The notes under the pieces: generated by a model
What the model was told of the DNA's origin: nothing
The model's database searches: none
Seen by the model: only the letters and a program-made list of their open reading frames with translations
Assembly: GCA_937922175.1 (NCBI GenBank)
Contig: CAKZUU010000129.1
Coordinates: forward strand, 1-18,367
DNA: 18,367 bases
From: an uncultured Gemmataceae bacterium
GTDB lineage: Bacteria > Planctomycetota > Planctomycetia > Gemmatales > Gemmataceae
Direction: 5' to 3'
Made by a program: the position numbers and the translations under genes
Shown: positions 15,142 through 18,367 of the stretch, piece after piece
Numbering within the stretch: position 1 is the first letter of the stretch
Layout of the letters: every line of letters begins with the position of its first letter

Positions 15142-15963
15142 CTACCAAATCGCCGCTTCCTCGCCATCGAGCCGTAGTGTCAAGCACTTGGCACTGCCGC
15201 CGGCTTTGAGAAATTCATCCAGTTCGACCGCATGGGGGGTGTATCCCCAGCGGCGTAATTGATCAGCCAAGTCGGGACAGCCGGTGTTGGTGATGACATG
15301 CCGACCCACGACGACCGCGTTGCACGCGAACCGCTTGGCTTCGACCTGGTTGGCGGCGATCAATCGGGGGATGTGGGATTCGATGACCCGGCGACCATAT
15401 TCGTCAAACGCCGGGGGATACCAGATAGCCTCTCCCGGTGCCAAGGGGCAAAAGCAGGTGTCGAGATGATAGAAGTACGGATTAACCAGCTCAAGGGGCA
15501 GAACCCTCTTGCCGATCTGTTCCCCTAGCCATTGATGTCCGCGAACATCACTGCGAATGCGATAACCCGCGAACAGGTTCTCGCCGCAAAACAGAGCGTC
15601 ACCGGCTCCCTCGTGATAACAGCCTTCGGGGAACTGCTCGATCCGAAAGCCATGGGCCGCGAACCATGCCTCGTTGATCGGCGATTCCCGGGCCCTCTCC
15701 GGATAGCGGAAGCGGGAACTGAAGAATCGATCACGGTAAACCAAACCGGCATTCGCCGTGAAAACCAGGTCCGGCAGGCCGCGAACCGGAGCCAACCGCT
15801 CGATTTGCACGCCCAAATCAGTGAGGGTGTCATGCAGTTTCTGCCACTGCTGGCGCGCCACATCGCCATGCGAACCACGGGATCGACTCATCCACGGGTT
15901 GATTTCGTACTCGATCCCGTAATAGTCCGGGGGACACATGAGGATCCGTGGCGACGGTCTCAT
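15142..15963 (-). CDS. Amidinotransferase / dimethylargininase-family enzyme
   Basis: A 273-aa member of the guanidine-modifying pentein superfamily (DDAH, arginine deiminase, amidinotransferase). These enzymes attack a guanidinium carbon with a C-terminal Cys. Seen here: 'MCPPDYYGIEYEINPWM' near the N-terminus, 'PDLVFTANAGLV' (64-75), 'CYHEGAGDALF' with acidic Glu118/Asp122, catalytic-type His166 in 'YFYHLDTCFCPL', and catalytic-type Cys260 in 'GSAKCLTLRL'. The length matches single-domain DDAH-like enzymes. Substrate (arginine, methylarginine or another guanidine) cannot be decided. AAGGAG 5 nt upstream fixes the ATG at 15963; a longer frame to 16149 overlaps the thioredoxin gene and lacks family similarity. 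It lies 44 bp downstream of that gene and is probably the last gene of the cluster. Confidence 0.88.
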   Translation of the reverse strand: MRPSPRILMCPPDYYGIEYEINPWMSRSRGSHGDVARQQWQKLHDTLTDLGVQIERLAPVRGLPDLVFTANAGLVYRDRFFSSRFRYPERARESPINEAWFAAHGFRIEQFPEGCYHEGAGDALFCGENLFAGYRIRSDVRGHQWLGEQIGKRVLPLELVNPYFYHLDTCFCPLAPGEAIWYPPAFDEYGRRVIESHIPRLIAANQVEAKRFACNAVVVGRHVITNTGCPDLADQLRRWGYTPHAVELDEFLKAGGSAKCLTLRLDGEEAAIW

Positions 15964-16007
15964 GCATGCTCCTTCATCGCAAGAGACGGCAGGACTTCTC
16001 CCGGGCG

Positions 16008-16547
16008 TTATCGGGTCGCGCGGCTCTCCGCCTCGGCAACCAGCTTTTCGACGGCACTGTCCAATTCCTTGCTGGCACCGACGAATTGATGCCGAATCAC
16101 CCCGTCGGCGTCGATGAGGAAGATCGTTGGCAGGAATTCGACATGCCACGCCCGTCCCCGGGATCCATCATCCAGAATGTTGGGCCACGGCAGGTTATTC
16201 TTCAATAGGAACTCTTCGAGGTCTTGCGGGTCACGGTCGGCACTCACGCCAATGAACGCGAAGGGCCGACCCTTCATTCGCTCCACGAGTTCTTTCTCAT
16301 GCGGAATCAATGCGACACAAGGACCGCACCAAGTTGCCCAAAAATCGACAAGGACCACTTTCCCACGATATTGGGTGAGTTTAATCATCTCGCCTGTCGT
16401 CGCTCGTCCCTCGAGTTCTGGAGCGGAGGCACCGATCCTGACGTCGGTCGTACCACGCTTTTTTGTGGTCTGGGTCTCACCTGGCGGAGAATTGCAGCCG
16501 CCGCCCAAAAGGGCCGTGGCGACGAATAGGGCAGAGAAGCGTCTCAT
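16008..16547 (-). CDS. TlpA/ResA-like thiol-disulfide oxidoreductase, possible lipoprotein
   Basis: A 179-aa exported thioredoxin-fold protein. The N-terminus 'MRRFSALFVATALLGGGC' is a short signal sequence ending at Cys18. The residues before it (GGG) only loosely fit a lipobox, so lipid anchoring is likely but not certain. After a charged linker comes the TlpA/ResA pattern 'GKVVLVDFWATWCGPC' with redox Cys74 and Cys77, and a cis-Pro at 140 in 'FLPTIFLID'. Both catalytic elements are intact. Such proteins reduce disulfides of envelope proteins, for example during cytochrome c maturation; the partner is unknown here and no cytochrome genes are nearby. GAGG 8 nt upstream supports the ATG. It lies 64 bp after mutY and 44 bp before the amidinotransferase gene. 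Confidence 0.92.
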   Translation of the reverse strand: MRRFSALFVATALLGGGCNSPPGETQTTKKRGTTDVRIGASAPELEGRATTGEMIKLTQYRGKVVLVDFWATWCGPCVALIPHEKELVERMKGRPFAFIGVSADRDPQDLEEFLLKNNLPWPNILDDGSRGRAWHVEFLPTIFLIDADGVIRHQFVGASKELDSAVEKLVAEAESRATR

Positions 16548-16611
16548 CCGCTCATCCTCGTGTGGGTTCGGGGGACGTCGTTCGGAGCATTATATCGGAC
16601 GGACGCCTTGC

Positions 16612-17715
16612 TCACGCCCAATCCTTGCCAAGGGCTTTCTGCCCGACCAAATGCGCGAAACGCCGCTGCGGCGAACTACTCGGAAGGGTGGACCAGGCGT
16701 CGATCGGCAGCCACTTGCTCGAGACGTGCCAAGTCGTGCGAACCCGGCCGGCCTGCCACTGCGCTTCCCAACAGTTCACGGTGACGCGGTCACGCAGCAC
16801 GGAGTACTGCAACGTGCCGATTGGCCGTCGCAGTCGGATCTCAATACGGGCCAACTCGTGGGCGAGGCGGACCACCGCCTGCTCCGACGTCTCATTGCTC
16901 CGCAGTGCGCCCCGAGGAAACTCCCAAAGCAAAGGCCAACGACCCTCACTCGGTCGTTGAAGAATCAGCGCGCGATGCCCACGCCAAATGACCAACCCGA
17001 CCTCCACGCATCGCCGATAAGGGGAGCGGGGCGGCCGTGATGGAATCACTCCTTGCGTTCCGGCCTGGTGTGCCGCGCAAACGGCCGACAAGGGACATTC
17101 GGAACACCGGGGCTGTCGAGGTAGGCAGACTAACGCGCCGAGCTCCATGAGGGCTTGATTGAAATCGCCGACACGCCGGCGAGGCAGTAAGGATGCCGCC
17201 AAGGAAATCAGTCGTTGACGAACCGGAAGGGTGCGTGGATCACCGAACTCGTTCAACAATCGGCAATACAAGCGTTCGGTATTCGCTTCGAGAATCGGCA
17301 GTCGTCGTTCAAAGGCCTGAGAAAGAAAGGCATTGACCAGGTACGGACCCATTCCGGGCAATTCGAGACACAAAGTAGGATGATCCGGAAAACGGCCGTG
17401 ATACTCCTCGACGATCCGACGTGCCGCCGCATGTAGGTGGCGGGCCCGGCGGTAATAGCCCAGACCTTGCCAAGCTTGCAAGACGTCGCCTTCTTCTGCC
17501 TGAGCCAATGCGTGGACGCTTGGGAAACGACTCACAAACGAATCGAAGCGACGGGCGACCGTCGCAACGGTCGTTTGTTGGAGCATGACTTCACTGATCC
17601 AGATACGATAAGGGTCTCGATTCCGCCGCCAGGGCAAATCACGGCGGTGGCGATCGAACCAACGGAGAAGCCTTCGACGTAGTAGCGGTATGGACAATCG
17701 ATCCGGGACGTTCAA
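16612..17715 (-). CDS. mutY: A/G-specific adenine DNA glycosylase with an Asp-to-Glu active-site change
   Basis: Base-excision repair enzyme that removes adenine opposite 8-oxoguanine. The 367-aa layout is that of MutY: 'WISEVMLQQTTVATV' with catalytic Glu42 (E. coli Glu37), helix-hairpin-helix 'LPGMGPY' with Tyr125, and a 4Fe-4S cluster Cys197-x6-Cys204-x2-Cys207-x5-Cys213. A C-terminal Nudix-like 8-oxoG-sensing domain begins around 'VGLVIWRGHRALILQRP' and includes 'WEFPRGAL'. Oddly, the position of the catalytic Asp (E. coli Asp138, normally 'LDGNV') reads 'LEANT', giving Glu143 (codon GAA at 17289-17287). The gene appears to start at TTG 17715; an in-frame TGA lies 24 bp upstream and no ATG or GTG is suitable. 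It begins 18 bp after the FHA gene ends, so is probably in its operon. Confidence 0.93.
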   Translation of the reverse strand: MNVPDRLSIPLLRRRLLRWFDRHRRDLPWRRNRDPYRIWISEVMLQQTTVATVARRFDSFVSRFPSVHALAQAEEGDVLQAWQGLGYYRRARHLHAAARRIVEEYHGRFPDHPTLCLELPGMGPYLVNAFLSQAFERRLPILEANTERLYCRLLNEFGDPRTLPVRQRLISLAASLLPRRRVGDFNQALMELGALVCLPRQPRCSECPLSAVCAAHQAGTQGVIPSRPPRSPYRRCVEVGLVIWRGHRALILQRPSEGRWPLLWEFPRGALRSNETSEQAVVRLAHELARIEIRLRRPIGTLQYSVLRDRVTVNCWEAQWQAGRVRTTWHVSSKWLPIDAWSTLPSSSPQRRFAHLVGQKALGKDWA

Positions 17716-17733
17716 CTCGCGGCCCCAGGGAAA

Positions 17734-18367
17734 TCAGGTCCTCGGTCGTTGCATGTACTTCCGCAAGATTTCCGCCGCCCGCTTGGAGTTGTCCACCTCG
17801 GGCGAGGCGGGCTTCTTCGCTTCGGGCTTATCGGGAGTCCCGGGTAAATTCAATGCGGACATGTCGAAGACTGTGCTCCCCGAGGGGATCTGCTCCGGTG
17901 TGATCGTACTGCCGCCCGTCGGCCCGTCATCGGTGCTCAACAACAGGGCCGCAATTTGCTCGGGGTCAGGTTCGGCGGGATTGGCGGCGGAGATTTTCTG
18001 TTCCTTCGTCGGGCTGTCGTCGGCAGGAGCTGGGGTCGGAATTTCGGCTGTCGGTTTCCGCTGGGCGCGGGAGGGAGCAGCCGACCGCTCGACCCTCAAA
18101 ACGAATTCCAGCGGGCCGACCCGAATCCGGTCTCCATCCTTGACTTCGATCTCACCGTTGACTTGTGTGTCGTTCACAAATGTACCATTGGTGCTGGCGA
18201 AATCCTGGACGAGCACCTTGCCTTCGCGGATGTTGAGAGCACAATGCCTCTTGCTGATCGCTGGGCTGGACGGCCGAAGCTGGCAACCTTCTTCCCGGCC
18301 AATAACGAACTGAGTGATCGGGATAGGGATGACTTTCCCTTTGTGGACGCCTTGTGCGACAATTAAG
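17734..18367 (-). CDS. FHA-domain protein (N-terminus outside the window)
   Basis: The 210 visible codons run off the right edge, so the true start lies beyond 18367. The visible N-terminal part is a forkhead-associated phosphothreonine-binding domain: 'FVIGREEGCQLRP' (Gly-Arg), 'SPAISKRHCAL' (Ser-x2-His), and 'DFASTNGTFVN' (Asn-Gly), all binding residues being present. It is followed by a Pro/Ala/Glu/Thr-rich, probably disordered linker of about 90 residues and a short basic C-terminal helix ('RAAEILRKYMQRPRT'). It should read Ser/Thr-kinase signalling by binding a phosphothreonine peptide; the partner is unknown. No signal peptide or TM segment is visible in this part. An internal GTG at 18216 would cut the FHA domain in half and is not a credible start. 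mutY follows 18 bp downstream. Confidence 0.9.
   Translation of the reverse strand, partial: LIVAQGVHKGKVIPIPITQFVIGREEGCQLRPSSPAISKRHCALNIREGKVLVQDFASTNGTFVNDTQVNGEIEVKDGDRIRVGPLEFVLRVERSAAPSRAQRKPTAEIPTPAPADDSPTKEQKISAANPAEPDPEQIAALLLSTDDGPTGGSTITPEQIPSGSTVFDMSALNLPGTPDKPEAKKPASPEVDNSKRAAEILRKYMQRPRT

Overview
The window looks like chromosomal DNA of a planctomycete (Planctomycetota). The reasons are the moderately high GC, the Gly/Met-rich low-complexity linkers in large single-pass membrane proteins, a PilM-type protein fused to a membrane-anchored PilN-like part, the small CxxC zinc-ribbon plus multi-TM protein, and an FHA protein with a long disordered linker. The family or genus cannot be fixed from this segment. 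No tRNA, rRNA, CRISPR array, insertion sequence or phage gene was seen, so this is mostly an ordinary housekeeping region with one divergent envelope-machinery operon.

Layout. (1) 86-2010, plus strand: a Nudix hydrolase and UDP-glucose 6-dehydrogenase (ugd). A conserved-looking 172-aa protein of unknown function (1997-2515, minus) meets ugd tail to tail with a 14-bp overlap. (2) 2786-9861, minus strand: a three-gene operon (transcribed 9861 to 2786). It encodes a PilM-PilN fusion and two further bitopic membrane proteins in the positions where PilO and PilP genes normally lie. This is probably the inner-membrane alignment platform of a type IV pilus or type II secretion-like machine, and it is the most unusual part of the window. 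(3) 10134-11063, minus: hemC (tetrapyrrole synthesis), divergent from (4) 11275-15126, plus: hslV, hslU, nnrD (NAD(P)H-hydrate dehydratase) and a zinc-ribbon four-TM protein. (5) 15142-18367, minus: an FHA-domain protein (cut by the right edge), mutY, a TlpA/ResA-like thioredoxin and an amidinotransferase-family enzyme, closely spaced and probably co-transcribed.

How they fit together. HslV and HslU form one ATP-dependent protease. NnrD repairs damaged nicotinamide cofactors, and MutY with the Nudix enzyme would act on oxidised or modified nucleotides or DNA, so the right half has a stress and repair flavour. The three pilus-type proteins are predicted to act as one trans-envelope complex. 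The best candidates for something new are the covalent PilM-PilN fusion with its partners interrupted by glycine-rich inserts, and a MutY whose expected catalytic Asp is Glu.
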